A stretch of 64,000 bases of DNA. It comes from Flavobacterium sp. N1736. GTDB lineage: Bacteria > Bacteroidota > Bacteroidia > Flavobacteriales > Flavobacteriaceae. The stretch covers positions 4,650,001 through 4,714,000 of the forward strand of contig NZ_CP109994.1 of the NCBI RefSeq assembly GCF_025947065.1, given 5' to 3'. The position numbers and the translations under genes are program-made. How positions within the stretch are numbered: the first letter of the stretch is position 1; the number at the start of each line of letters is the position of its first letter. Positions 49,535-57,297 of the stretch are shown here, in pieces. The notes under the pieces are model-generated. The model was not told the DNA's origin. It did no database searches and was given only the letters and a program-made list of their open reading frames with translations.

Positions 49535-49635
49535 TGTTTCAGGTTTCAAGTTGCTGTACGTTACGGAAAACCTGAAACCTGAAACCTGAAACCTGAAACC
49601 TGAAACCTGAAACCTGAAACCTGAAACCTGAAACC
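49535..49635. repeat. CCTGAAA heptamer tandem repeat with complementary arm, upstream of clpP
   Basis: Nine full copies of CCTGAAA plus CC run from 49571 to 49635. Just upstream is the complementary arm TTTCAGG (in GTTTCAGGTTTCAAG near 49535-49550, and another TTTCAGG near 49505), so the array can fold back. Repeat number is likely to vary between strains. Confidence 0.9.
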
Positions 49636-49649
49636 AAAATTAAGACAAA

Positions 49650-49681
49650 TTGACACCCTTTATAAAAAGGTATGACCTTTG
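49650..49681 (+). promoter_or_regulatory. Candidate clpP promoter
   Basis: TTGACA (TTG at 49650-49652), 21 bases, GACCTTTG (49674-49681; one mismatch to TAnnTTTG), 55 bases before the clpP ATG. Confidence 0.4.
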
Positions 49682-49735
49682 CGGGAGATAAAAATATACA
49701 CCTATTTATTAAGTAAAACTTTAGACAGATAAAAT

Positions 49736-50410
49736 ATGAACTACGGTAAAGAATTTAAAAAATTTGCTACAAAGCACCAAGGAGTAAACGCAATGTACTA
49801 CGATAAAATCGTAGCAGCAATGAACCCAACAAACATGACTCCATATATTATCGAAGAGCGCCAGTTGAATGTTTCTCAATTAGATGTGTTTTCAAGATTA
49901 ATGATGGACAGAATTATCTTTTTAGGAACAGGTATTGACGATCAGATCGCAAATATTGTTCAGGCGCAATTATTATTTTTAGAAAGTGCCGATGCTTCAA
50001 AAGATATTCAAATTTATCTAAATTCTCCTGGAGGAAGCGTTTACGCAGGATTAGGAATTTATGATACAATGCAATACATCAAACCAGACGTAGCTACAAT
50101 TTGTACAGGTATGGCAGCATCTATGGGAGCTGTATTATTATGTGCAGGAGCAGCAGGAAAACGTTCGGCTTTACCACATTCAAGAGTAATGATTCACCAG
50201 CCATCAGGAGGAGCACAAGGTGTTGCAACAGATATGGAAATCAACTTACGTGAAATGTTGAAACTAAAAGATGAATTATACCATATTATCTCTCAGCATT
50301 CAGGACAAACTTTTGATAAAGTACACAAAGACAGTGAGCGTGATTACTGGATGAAAGCTGATGAAGCAAAAGAATACGGAATGATTGATGAAGTGTTGAG
50401 AAGAAGCTAA
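49736..50410 (+). CDS. clpP: ATP-dependent Clp protease proteolytic subunit
   Basis: A 224-residue serine protease with the catalytic triad S129 (GMAASMGAVLL), H154 (RVMIHQPSGG) and D203 (SERDYWM), all visible. It forms the tetradecameric chamber fed by ClpX, which is encoded 181 bases downstream. The first 30 or so residues are longer than the E. coli mature form. It is flanked on both sides by heptamer repeats. Confidence 0.96.
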   Translation: MNYGKEFKKFATKHQGVNAMYYDKIVAAMNPTNMTPYIIEERQLNVSQLDVFSRLMMDRIIFLGTGIDDQIANIVQAQLLFLESADASKDIQIYLNSPGGSVYAGLGIYDTMQYIKPDVATICTGMAASMGAVLLCAGAAGKRSALPHSRVMIHQPSGGAQGVATDMEINLREMLKLKDELYHIISQHSGQTFDKVHKDSERDYWMKADEAKEYGMIDEVLRRS

Positions 50411-50422
50411 AAAAGTTTATAT

Positions 50423-50488
50423 GTTTCAAGTTTCAGGTTTCAAGTTAACAATAGCAACTTGAAACCTGAAACCTGAAACCATTTTTTT
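50423..50488 (+). terminator. Long hairpin made of heptamer repeats after clpP
   Basis: Seventeen bases at 50430-50446 (GTTTCAGGTTTCAAGTT) pair perfectly with 50456-50472 around a 9-base loop; with one mismatch the stem extends to 50423 and 50479. Seven T follow (50482-50488), so it probably ends the clpP transcript. Confidence 0.75.
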
Positions 50489-50536
50489 AACTTGAAACAA
50501 AAATAAAAGTTAATAGGTTGCTAAGTTTTTAAGGTT

Positions 50537-50569
50537 TTGATGAAAAATCTCAGAAACTTAGTAACTTTG
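50537..50569 (+). promoter_or_regulatory. clpX promoter
   Basis: TTG (50537-50539), 22 bases, TAACTTTG (50562-50569), 22 bases before the clpX ATG; both elements fit. Confidence 0.5.
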
Positions 50570-50591
50570 CGACTTATGTAACTAAAGAAGA

Positions 50592-51824
50592 ATGGCTAAA
50601 GTAGTATTAGAATGTTCGTTTTGTGGAAGAAAAAAGCCAGAAACCAATTTATTGATTGCAGGTATTAATGCACATATTTGTGATAAGTGTATTGAGCAGG
50701 CACACGGAATTGTATTAGAAGAATTAAAATCAAGCGGAAGCGCAAAACTTGTTGGTGATTTAATTTTAAAGAAACCAAAAGAAATCAGAGCTTTCTTAGA
50801 TCAATATGTAATTGGTCAGGATCAGACAAAAAAAGTAATGTCAGTTGCGGTTTACAATCACTACAAACGTTTAATGCAACAGCAATTAGACGACGAAGTA
50901 GAGATTGAAAAAAGTAACATCATTATGGTAGGTCAAACCGGAACAGGAAAAACATTGGTAGCAAAAACTATTGCAAAAATGTTAGACGTTCCTTTGGCAA
51001 TTGTTGATGCAACCGTACTTACAGAAGCAGGTTATGTTGGTGAAGATGTCGAAAGTATTTTGACACGTTTACTGCAAGCTGCTGATTATGATGTAACCAA
51101 AGCAGAAAGAGGAATCGTATTTATTGATGAAATTGATAAAATTGCCCGTAAGAGCGATAACCCATCCATAACACGTGACGTTTCTGGAGAAGGTGTACAA
51201 CAAGCATTATTGAAATTATTAGAAGGAACAGTTGTAAACGTACCGCCAAAAGGAGGACGTAAACATCCGGACCAAAAATTTGTTGAGGTAAATACACAAA
51301 ATATCCTGTTTATTGCAGGTGGAGCTTTTGATGGAGTAGAACGTATTATTTCTAAACGTTTAAACCGTCAGGCAGTTGGATATTCTACTTCTAAAAATGT
51401 TGATAATATCGATAAAGACAATTTATTGCAATATATTATTCCAAAAGATATTAAAGATTTTGGATTGATTCCTGAGATTATTGGTCGTTTACCGGTTTTA
51501 ACGCATATGGATCCTCTTGACAGAGAAACGTTGCGTGCGATTTTAACGCAGCCGAAAAATGCATTAATCAAACAATATCAAAAGTTGTTTATGATGGACG
51601 AAGTGGAATTCAGTATAACGAATGAAGCTTTAGATTTTATTGTAGACAAAGCTTTAGAATACAAATTAGGAGCTCGTGGATTACGTTCATTATGCGAAGC
51701 AATTCTAACAGATGCAATGTACGAACTGCCAAGTTCAGACGATAAAGTTTTGACAATTGACAGAGATTATGCAGAGCATACTTTGAGCAAAAATTTATTG
51801 AAGCGTATGGAAATTGCTTCTTAA
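50592..51824 (+). CDS. clpX: ATP-dependent Clp protease ATP-binding subunit ClpX
   Basis: A 410-residue AAA+ unfoldase. The N-terminal zinc domain has four cysteines (CSFCGRKK ... CDKC), Walker A is GQTGTGKT, the pore loop GYVGED, Walker [11 protein letters not shown], and the sensor-2 region GARGLRS. It recognises tagged or native substrates and delivers them to ClpP. Length is normal for the family. Two stacked hairpins follow the stop codon. Confidence 0.96.
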   Translation: MAKVVLECSFCGRKKPETNLLIAGINAHICDKCIEQAHGIVLEELKSSGSAKLVGDLILKKPKEIRAFLDQYVIGQDQTKKVMSVAVYNHYKRLMQQQLDDEVEIEKSNIIMVGQTGTGKTLVAKTIAKMLDVPLAIVDATVLTEAGYVGEDVESILTRLLQAADYDVTKAERGIVFIDEIDKIARKSDNPSITRDVSGEGVQQALLKLLEGTVVNVPPKGGRKHPDQKFVEVNTQNILFIAGGAFDGVERIISKRLNRQAVGYSTSKNVDNIDKDNLLQYIIPKDIKDFGLIPEIIGRLPVLTHMDPLDRETLRAILTQPKNALIKQYQKLFMMDEVEFSITNEALDFIVDKALEYKLGARGLRSLCEAILTDAMYELPSSDDKVLTIDRDYAEHTLSKNLLKRMEIAS

Positions 51825-51835
51825 ATACTGATATT

Positions 51836-51907
51836 ACTTTGTCAAAGTTCAAAGCTTTGACAAAGTTTGCATATAAACCTGTTCATTTATTTGAGCAGGT
51901 TTTTTTT
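51836..51907 (+). terminator. Terminator region after clpX (two hairpins)
   Basis: First an inverted repeat ACTTTGTCAAAG/CTTTGACAAAGT (51836-51847 with 51855-51866, loop 7), then AACCTGTTCA/TGAGCAGGTT (51876-51885 with 51892-51901, one G-T pair) followed by seven T. The second is the intrinsic terminator; the first belongs to the self-complementary repeat class seen near clpP. Confidence 0.8.
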
Positions 51908-51952
51908 ATGCAATTTTTTCTTGCGGTGCTATCTTTACTTAGTGAGCAAATT

Positions 51953-52918
51953 TTACTGCACCCTAAACTTCTCTCTGTATTCAATAGGTTTCATGCCAAC
52001 CATTTTATAGAATACTTTTCTAAAAGCTTTTGGATCATTATAACCCGTTTTTTCAATGATTTCAGAAATCGAAAGCTGCGTTTGTTCCAGATATTTCTTA
52101 GAACTTTCTACACGTATATTTTGCAGATACTCAATTGGCGGTATTCCGATAACTTGTTTAAATCTTCGTGTCATGTTTCTGGCACTTGTTGGAATATCTT
52201 TAGTAATTTCTTCCAGTTTTTCAATAGAATGGTATTGACTTTCAATTTTTTGCTGCAGCATCGCAACCAAAGAATCATTATGTAAATGATTTGGTCTGAA
52301 AGTGCTAAAATAACTTTGTTTGTATCTGTTTAAATCGATAGAAAAAATCTTGGCAATTTGCACTGCAATTTCATTTCCGCAATATTTCTGCACCAAAAGA
52401 ATCAGTAAATGAAACGTTGAGGTAGAACCGCCGCTTGTATATAAACTTCCATCTGCCGTTAAGGTTTCTTCTGATTTTAATTTTACTAATGGAAAAGCTT
52501 TTGTAAAAGCACTGCAGGCATCAACATGCGTTGTAGCCAGTTTTTCGTTTAATAAACCCGAAGCCGCAAACAAAAAGGCACCCGTACAAAAACTAGCCAA
52601 TTCAGCCCCTGCCTCATGCTGCTTTTGTAACCACGGAATAAATTTTTTATTCTTGGCTATCATCTCACTCATATTATCTGTCGTAAAAGCAGGAATCAAA
52701 ACCAATTCTAAATTTGCATCACAATCCTCAATAGACTTTACTTCATAACCAAACAAATGCTTTTGGTTGATTTGCTCTGCTGATTGAAAAACCATAATTT
52801 CAAAAGGCTTTTGCGTGCCTTTATGTAATTTATTAGCCGTTTCAAAAACTTCCAGAATCGCTGCTATACTTAACAATTTATAGTCATGTGGTACAATTAA
52901 AGCTGTTTTTTTGCTCAT
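51953..52918 (-). CDS. GlxA-like AraC family transcriptional regulator with DJ-1/PfpI domain
   Basis: A 321-residue regulator. The N-terminal DJ-1/PfpI-like domain (about 1-180) includes the nucleophile-elbow region LASFCTGAFLFAASGLL, and the C-terminal AraC DNA-binding domain (about 210-318) has two helix-turn-helix motifs (TSARNMTRRFKQVIGIPP and the end KAFRKVFYKMVGMKPIEYR). It is divergent from the VOC/SRPBCC cluster and is a candidate regulator of it. A -7 element TATTTTTG lies at 52941-52948 on the minus strand. Confidence 0.9.
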   Translation of the reverse strand: MSKKTALIVPHDYKLLSIAAILEVFETANKLHKGTQKPFEIMVFQSAEQINQKHLFGYEVKSIEDCDANLELVLIPAFTTDNMSEMIAKNKKFIPWLQKQHEAGAELASFCTGAFLFAASGLLNEKLATTHVDACSAFTKAFPLVKLKSEETLTADGSLYTSGGSTSTFHLLILLVQKYCGNEIAVQIAKIFSIDLNRYKQSYFSTFRPNHLHNDSLVAMLQQKIESQYHSIEKLEEITKDIPTSARNMTRRFKQVIGIPPIEYLQNIRVESSKKYLEQTQLSISEIIEKTGYNDPKAFRKVFYKMVGMKPIEYREKFRVQ

Positions 52919-52940
52919 GGTTTTTCATTTATGGTTATTG

Positions 52941-52948
52941 CAAAAATA
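52941..52948 (-). promoter_or_regulatory. Promoter -7 element for the GlxA-like regulator
   Basis: On the minus strand TATTTTTG matches TAnnTTTG, 22 bases before the start codon. The -33 position is unclear. Confidence 0.35.
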
Positions 52949-53049
52949 GAAAAATTGTCTTAAATGACCCTAAAGATGACTTTTTTTGTAATGTAAGCCT
53001 TGTTATTTAACTTTAAATTTGTTTTGATAATTTGTAATTTTATAATCTC

Positions 53050-53460
53050 ATAGAAACAAAAATTTTCTTAAATCTTCCGGTAAAAGATTTAAATCGTTCA
53101 ATATCATTTTTTACCGAATTGGGTTTTTCGTTCAATCCAAAATTTACAAATGAAAAAGGAACATGTTTAATTATTGGAGAAAATATAAATGTGATGCTTC
53201 TTGTTGAAGAATTTTATAAAACCTTTACCAACAAACAAATTTGTAATACTACAACAACAAGCGAAGTTATTATTTCAATATCGGTCGAAACACGTGAGAA
53301 AGTTGATGAAATGATTGAAAAGGCTGTTAAAGCCGGCGGATCAGAATATATGAAAACGCAGGATTATGGGTGGATGTATCATCGCACTTTTCTGGATACA
53401 GACGGACATCATTGGGAAATTTTCTTTATGGATGAAAGTCAGATTCCGGAAATGAGTTAG
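53050..53460 (+). CDS. VOC (glyoxalase/bleomycin-resistance) family protein with ATA at the start position
   Basis: A 136-residue VOC protein. Family similarity begins at IETKIFLNLPVKDLNRSIS, matching the paralogue at 54457 (MTKQIWLNLPVKEVAKSKA), but the first codon is ATA (53050), preceded by a stop at 53035 and with no ATG, GTG or TTG before TTG 53119. Starting at 53119 would remove the first beta-strand and helix of the fold. So the start codon seems to have changed from ATG to ATA, or an unusual start is used. The rest (TKIFLNLP, DGHHWEIFFMDESQIPEMS) is intact, so loss of function is recent if real. Confidence 0.7.
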   Translation: METKIFLNLPVKDLNRSISFFTELGFSFNPKFTNEKGTCLIIGENINVMLLVEEFYKTFTNKQICNTTTTSEVIISISVETREKVDEMIEKAVKAGGSEYMKTQDYGWMYHRTFLDTDGHHWEIFFMDESQIPEMS

Positions 53461-53495
53461 AATTTAATTTATAAATAGAATTTAAATAACTAATA

Positions 53496-53906
53496 ATGGT
53501 ACAAGTTCAAAATACAATCAATGCCACAATAGAAAAAGTCTGGAATCTGTGGACATTGCCGGAACATATTAAAAATTGGAATAACGTTTCTTCGGATTGG
53601 CATACGCCTTATGCAGAAAATGATTTGAAAGCTGGAGGTAAATTTAAATTTACAATGGCTCGGAAAGATGGAAGCGAAGGGTTTGATTTTGAAGGTATAT
53701 ATACTAAAATTGAAAATTTTTTACTTATAGAATATCAGCTTTTTGATAACAGAACAGCAAGCGTTCGTTTTGAAAATAAGGGCAATGAAGTAGTACTTAC
53801 AGAAACATTTGAGCCCGAAACAAAAAATGTTGAAAATATGCAGAAACAGTTTTGTACCTCTATAATTCAGAATTTTAAAAACTATGCCGAAAACTTTAAA
53901 GAATAA
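53496..53906 (+). CDS. SRPBCC (AHSA1-like) family protein 1
   Basis: A 136-residue START-like helix-grip protein with VQVQNTINATIEKVWNLWT, LPEHIKNWNNVSSDWHTPYAEN, LKAGGKFKFTMARKDGSEGFDFEG and a C-terminal helix. AHSA1-type proteins bind hydrophobic ligands; the substrate is not known. It is one of three SRPBCC genes alternating with VOC genes (53.0-55.8 kb), and is closely related to the next gene. It lies 35 bases after the VOC gene. Confidence 0.87.
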   Translation: MVQVQNTINATIEKVWNLWTLPEHIKNWNNVSSDWHTPYAENDLKAGGKFKFTMARKDGSEGFDFEGIYTKIENFLLIEYQLFDNRTASVRFENKGNEVVLTETFEPETKNVENMQKQFCTSIIQNFKNYAENFKE

Positions 53907-53938
53907 ATTAATTTATAAATTATAAAATTCAATATATA

Positions 53939-54343
53939 ATGATAACAGTAAAGAGCACAATTAATGCGTCAATCGACAAAGTTTGGAAATTCTGGAATTT
54001 GCCGGAACATATTACAAAATGGAGTTTTGCTTCGCCAGATTGGCATACTCCTTTTGCAGAAAATGATTTAAGAGAAGGCGGGAAATTCAAATCGACAATG
54101 GCAGCAAAAGATGGTAGTATGAGTTTTGATTTTGAAGGTGAATACACTTTGGTAAAACAAAATGAAGCTATAGAATATGTAATGGCAGATGGAAGAAAAG
54201 TCGAAATCAATTTTGCTGCAACCCCAAACGGAGTAGAAATAACGGAGAGTTTTGATCCCGAAACACAAAATCCCGAAGAAATGCAGCGCGGAGGCTGGCA
54301 GGCAATTCTGGATAATTTTAAAAATTATGTAGAAGCGAACTAG
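53939..54343 (+). CDS. SRPBCC (AHSA1-like) family protein 2
   Basis: A 134-residue paralogue of the upstream protein, sharing VKSTINASIDKVWKFWNLPEH, SPDWHTPFAENDL and GGKFKSTMAAKDGSMSFDFEG. The end differs (EEMQRGGWQAILDNFKNYVE). The high similarity with its neighbour suggests a recent tandem duplication. No catalytic residues can be named. Confidence 0.87.
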   Translation: MITVKSTINASIDKVWKFWNLPEHITKWSFASPDWHTPFAENDLREGGKFKSTMAAKDGSMSFDFEGEYTLVKQNEAIEYVMADGRKVEINFAATPNGVEITESFDPETQNPEEMQRGGWQAILDNFKNYVEAN

Positions 54344-54359
54344 GTCTTTAGAGGTACAA

Positions 54360-54425
54360 AGAGACAGAGTTACAAAGATTCAAAGAAAAAACTTAGTGCC
54401 TTAGCATCTTAGAACCTTAGCCCTT
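54360..54425. repeat. CTTAG-type imperfect repeat
   Basis: The spacer contains ACAAAG/ACAGAG-type repeats and then four CTTAG units at 7-8 base intervals between SRPBCC 2 and the next VOC gene. It looks like the same kind of short-period intergenic repeat as those near clpP, with a different unit. Confidence 0.4.
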
Positions 54426-54456
54426 TAAAAAATAAGTTTAACAAAAAAGCAAAAAA

Positions 54457-54873
54457 ATGACAAAACAAATATGGCTGAATTTGCCGGTAAAAGAGGTGGC
54501 AAAATCAAAAGCTTTTTTCTCGAAAATAGGTTTCTCTTTTAACGAAAAACACGATACGCCAAGCTCAACTTGTATGGTTGTAGGCGAAGGAAAATTTGCT
54601 GTAATGCTTTTTGAAGAATCTTTATTTGCCAGTTTTTCTCAAAACAAACTGACAGATACACAATTAAGTTCAGAGATCTTAATTTCGATTGATGCAGAAA
54701 GTAAAGAAGAAGTGGATCAATTTGCAGAAAAAGTAAAAGAAGCCGGCGGAAATGTTTTTAGTCAACCCGCTGAAAGCCAGGGCTGGATGTATGGCTGTGC
54801 TTTTGCAGATTTAGATGGTCATCGCTGGAATGTTTTATATATGGACTTTAGTAAAATACCACAAGAAAATTAA
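54457..54873 (+). CDS. VOC family protein 2
   Basis: A 138-residue VOC protein (MTKQIWLNLPVKEVAKSKAF, then FSKIGFSFNEKHDTPSSTCM, DLDGHRWNVLYMDFSKIPQ) paralogous to the ATA-start gene. It has two beta-alpha-beta-beta-beta modules. It is annotated as glyoxalase-like, but a substrate cannot be assigned. The next gene follows after six bases. Confidence 0.87.
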   Translation: MTKQIWLNLPVKEVAKSKAFFSKIGFSFNEKHDTPSSTCMVVGEGKFAVMLFEESLFASFSQNKLTDTQLSSEILISIDAESKEEVDQFAEKVKEAGGNVFSQPAESQGWMYGCAFADLDGHRWNVLYMDFSKIPQEN

Positions 54874-54879
54874 ACAGAT

Positions 54880-55323
54880 ATGGAAACACTAGAATTTAAA
54901 ATCAGAATCAAAGCTCACCCGGATAAAGTTTGGGAAGTTTTATGGAATGATGAAACCTATAGAAAATGGGCAGGCGTTTTTTATGAAGGATCGTATGCTG
55001 TAAGTGATTGGAACGAAGGTGGAAAAATACACTTTCTGGGACCTAACGGTGGAGGAATGAATAGCATAATCGAGAAAAAAATCCCAAATGAATATATTGC
55101 TTTTAAGCATTTGGGAGAAGTTAAAGATTTTAAAGAAGTTCCTATGAATGAAGAAACAGAAAAATGGAGCGGTTCAATGGAAACCTATCGATTAACTCCC
55201 GATGATGAATTTACAGATCTTTTAGTTGAGGTTGATGTAATCGAAAAACATATCGATTATTTTAAAGACACTTTTCCTAAAGCATTAGAAATCGTAAAAG
55301 AACTTTCGGAAGAGAAGAAATAG
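54880..55323 (+). CDS. SRPBCC family protein 3
   Basis: A 147-residue protein with the helix-grip start LEFKIRIKAHPDKVWEVLWND and GSYAVSDWNEGGKIHFLGPNGGGM. It is more distant from SRPBCC 1 and 2 than they are from each other, and has an acidic C-terminus (FPKALEIVKELSEEKK). It is encoded six bases after VOC 2, and 33 bases before VOC 3. The function is unknown. Confidence 0.85.
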   Translation: METLEFKIRIKAHPDKVWEVLWNDETYRKWAGVFYEGSYAVSDWNEGGKIHFLGPNGGGMNSIIEKKIPNEYIAFKHLGEVKDFKEVPMNEETEKWSGSMETYRLTPDDEFTDLLVEVDVIEKHIDYFKDTFPKALEIVKELSEEKK

Positions 55324-55356
55324 AAAATATATAAATAACAAAAAAACAAAAATATC

Positions 55357-55806
55357 ATGGCAACATCAGTAAACCCTTATTTAATATTTAATGGAAATTG
55401 TGAAGAAGCATTTCTATTTTATAAATCAGTTTTTGGAGGAGAATTTCCATATATCGGAAAATTTAAAGACATGCCGAAAGACGAAAGCGGAAGCTGTCCT
55501 GAAGTATCAGACAAGGATGCAAACAAAATAATGCATGTTTCATTACCAATTGGAAATACCATTTTAATGGGAAGCGACAGTAACGAACAATCCGGAGATG
55601 TAAAATTTGGAGGAAATTTTTCTGTTTCGATTAATGTGGAAAACAAGGAGGAAGCAGATAGAATTTTTAACGGACTTTCAGCAGGTGGAAACGTTTTTAT
55701 GCCGATGGATAATACTTTTTGGGGAGCTTATTTCGGAATGTTTAAGGATAAATTCGACGTAAGCTGGATGGTAAATTTTGATCAAAATGAACAGCATAAA
55801 TTGTAA
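55357..55806 (+). CDS. VOC family protein 3 (PhnB-like)
   Basis: A 149-residue PhnB/3-demethylubiquinone-methyltransferase-like VOC protein with the typical start VNPYLIFNGNCEEAFLFYKSVFGGEF and the end MDNTFWGAYFGMFKDKFDVSWMVNF. It lacks methyltransferase domains. It is the last gene of the cluster and ends at an intrinsic terminator. Confidence 0.88.
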   Translation: MATSVNPYLIFNGNCEEAFLFYKSVFGGEFPYIGKFKDMPKDESGSCPEVSDKDANKIMHVSLPIGNTILMGSDSNEQSGDVKFGGNFSVSINVENKEEADRIFNGLSAGGNVFMPMDNTFWGAYFGMFKDKFDVSWMVNFDQNEQHKL

Positions 55807-55825
55807 TTAAAATGCTTTAGCTGAT

Positions 55826-55857
55826 AAAAAATGACTCCTGAAAGGGAGTCATTTTTT
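55826..55857 (+). terminator. Intrinsic terminator of the VOC/SRPBCC cluster
   Basis: ATGACTCC (55831-55838) pairs with GGAGTCAT (55845-55852), loop of 6, followed by T6. Confidence 0.88.
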
Positions 55858-56027
55858 ATTTACAAAAAAGTTAAAATAATGTTGTTTTAATAACTCAGGT
55901 TAAATGTTAAATTAATTAAATAATATATACTGATTTGTGTTTTTTATCTTCAAAAAAACAATGATTATTCTTTTTTATCACCGATAGATTGTCGATTTTT
56001 GTCGCTTCTAAAATCAATAAGGATAAA

Positions 56028-57257
56028 ATGGCAATAGAAGATAAAGAAATTATTTTATTAAAAGTTTCAGGACATGATAAACCAGGTGTAACTGCCGGAT
56101 TAACATCAGTATTAGCAACTTACGATGCTGTTGTTCTGGATATTGGTCAGGCCGATATTCACGATACGCTGTCTCTTGGAATTTTATTCGAAATTGAAGC
56201 GGGCTCAAGTTCGGGACCTGTTTTAAAAGACTTGCTGTTTAAAGCTTATGAGTTAGAAGTTAAAGTTAAATTTATTCCTATTTCTATTGAAGATTACGAA
56301 ACATGGGTAAAATCACAATCTAAACAACGTTACATCATTAATATTTTAGGCGAAAAATTAACTGCTGCACAATTAGCAGCCGTAACTAAAATATTATCAG
56401 ATCAAAATTTAAATATTGATTCCATCATAAGATTAACCGGAAGAACTTCGGTTGTCGAAAAAGAAGAATATCCGCGTTCTTGCATTCAATTATCCGTAAC
56501 CGGAGAAATTGTAAATAAGATCGAAATGACGGCTAATTTTATGGCAATTTCAAGAACTTTAGATGTCGATATTTCTTTTCAGGAAGATAATATTTACAGA
56601 AGAAACCGTCGTTTGGTTTGTTTCGATATGGATTCGACCTTAATTCAGGCAGAAGTAATTGATGAATTGGCTGAACTAAATGGCGTTGGTGCACAAGTAA
56701 AAGCCATCACAGAATCTGCAATGAATGGTGAAATCGATTTTAATGAGAGTTTCAAACAGCGTATGGCTTTGTTAGAAGGTTTGAGCGAAGATGTTTTGCA
56801 AAAAGTGGCCGAAAGTCTGCCAATAACAAAAGGAGCACATCGTTTAATGAAAGCTCTAAAATACTATGGTTATAAAACGGCAATTTTATCCGGAGGATTT
56901 ACTTATTTTGGAGAATATCTGCAAAAAGAACTAGGTATCGATTATGTTCACGCCAATCAGTTAGAAATTAAAGACGGTAAATTAACCGGTAAATATATAG
57001 GTGATATTGTTGATGGTTTAAAAAAAGCCGAATATCTTAAAGCGATTGCCGAAAAAGAGGGTATTCATATTAATCAGACAATTGCTGTTGGAGACGGAGC
57101 TAACGACTTGCCAATGATAAATTTAGCAGGTTTAGGAATCGCTTTTCACGCTAAACCAAAAGTAAAAGAAAGCGCCTCAAATTCTATTTCAAGTTTAGGT
57201 CTTGACGGCGTTTTGTATCTTTTAGGATATCACGACAGGTATATTGATATGATGTAG
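56028..57257 (+). CDS. serB: Phosphoserine phosphatase with N-terminal ACT domains
   Basis: Last step of serine synthesis. This 409-residue protein has two ACT-type domains (about 5-85 and 105-180) and a C-terminal HAD domain: motif I CFDMDSTLIQAEVIDELA (nucleophile D after CF), motif II ILSGGFTYF, motif IV AVGDGANDLPMI. I choose ATG 56028 (MAIEDKEIILLKVSG); the frame extends to TTG 55989, but the extra 13 residues have no family match. The ACT domains suggest feedback by serine. Confidence 0.93.
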   Translation: MAIEDKEIILLKVSGHDKPGVTAGLTSVLATYDAVVLDIGQADIHDTLSLGILFEIEAGSSSGPVLKDLLFKAYELEVKVKFIPISIEDYETWVKSQSKQRYIINILGEKLTAAQLAAVTKILSDQNLNIDSIIRLTGRTSVVEKEEYPRSCIQLSVTGEIVNKIEMTANFMAISRTLDVDISFQEDNIYRRNRRLVCFDMDSTLIQAEVIDELAELNGVGAQVKAITESAMNGEIDFNESFKQRMALLEGLSEDVLQKVAESLPITKGAHRLMKALKYYGYKTAILSGGFTYFGEYLQKELGIDYVHANQLEIKDGKLTGKYIGDIVDGLKKAEYLKAIAEKEGIHINQTIAVGDGANDLPMINLAGLGIAFHAKPKVKESASNSISSLGLDGVLYLLGYHDRYIDMM

Positions 57258-57297
57258 ATAATGATTAAAGACAAATGGGCAAATAATAAAGTCTCAT

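Noticed and set aside
49571..49635. Regular repeats that might be a CRISPR array
   Set aside because: The unit is 7 bases with no spacers; it is a simple tandem repeat and no cas gene is present.
51839..52285. Plus-strand open frame of 148 codons overlapping the GlxA-like gene and the clpX terminator
   Set aside because: It begins inside the terminator hairpins and is antisense to a well-supported AraC-family gene; composition is Phe/Leu-rich as expected for antisense of AT-rich coding DNA.
53119..53460. VOC gene starting at TTG 53119
   Set aside because: It would remove about 23 residues that align with the start of the paralogue at 54457.
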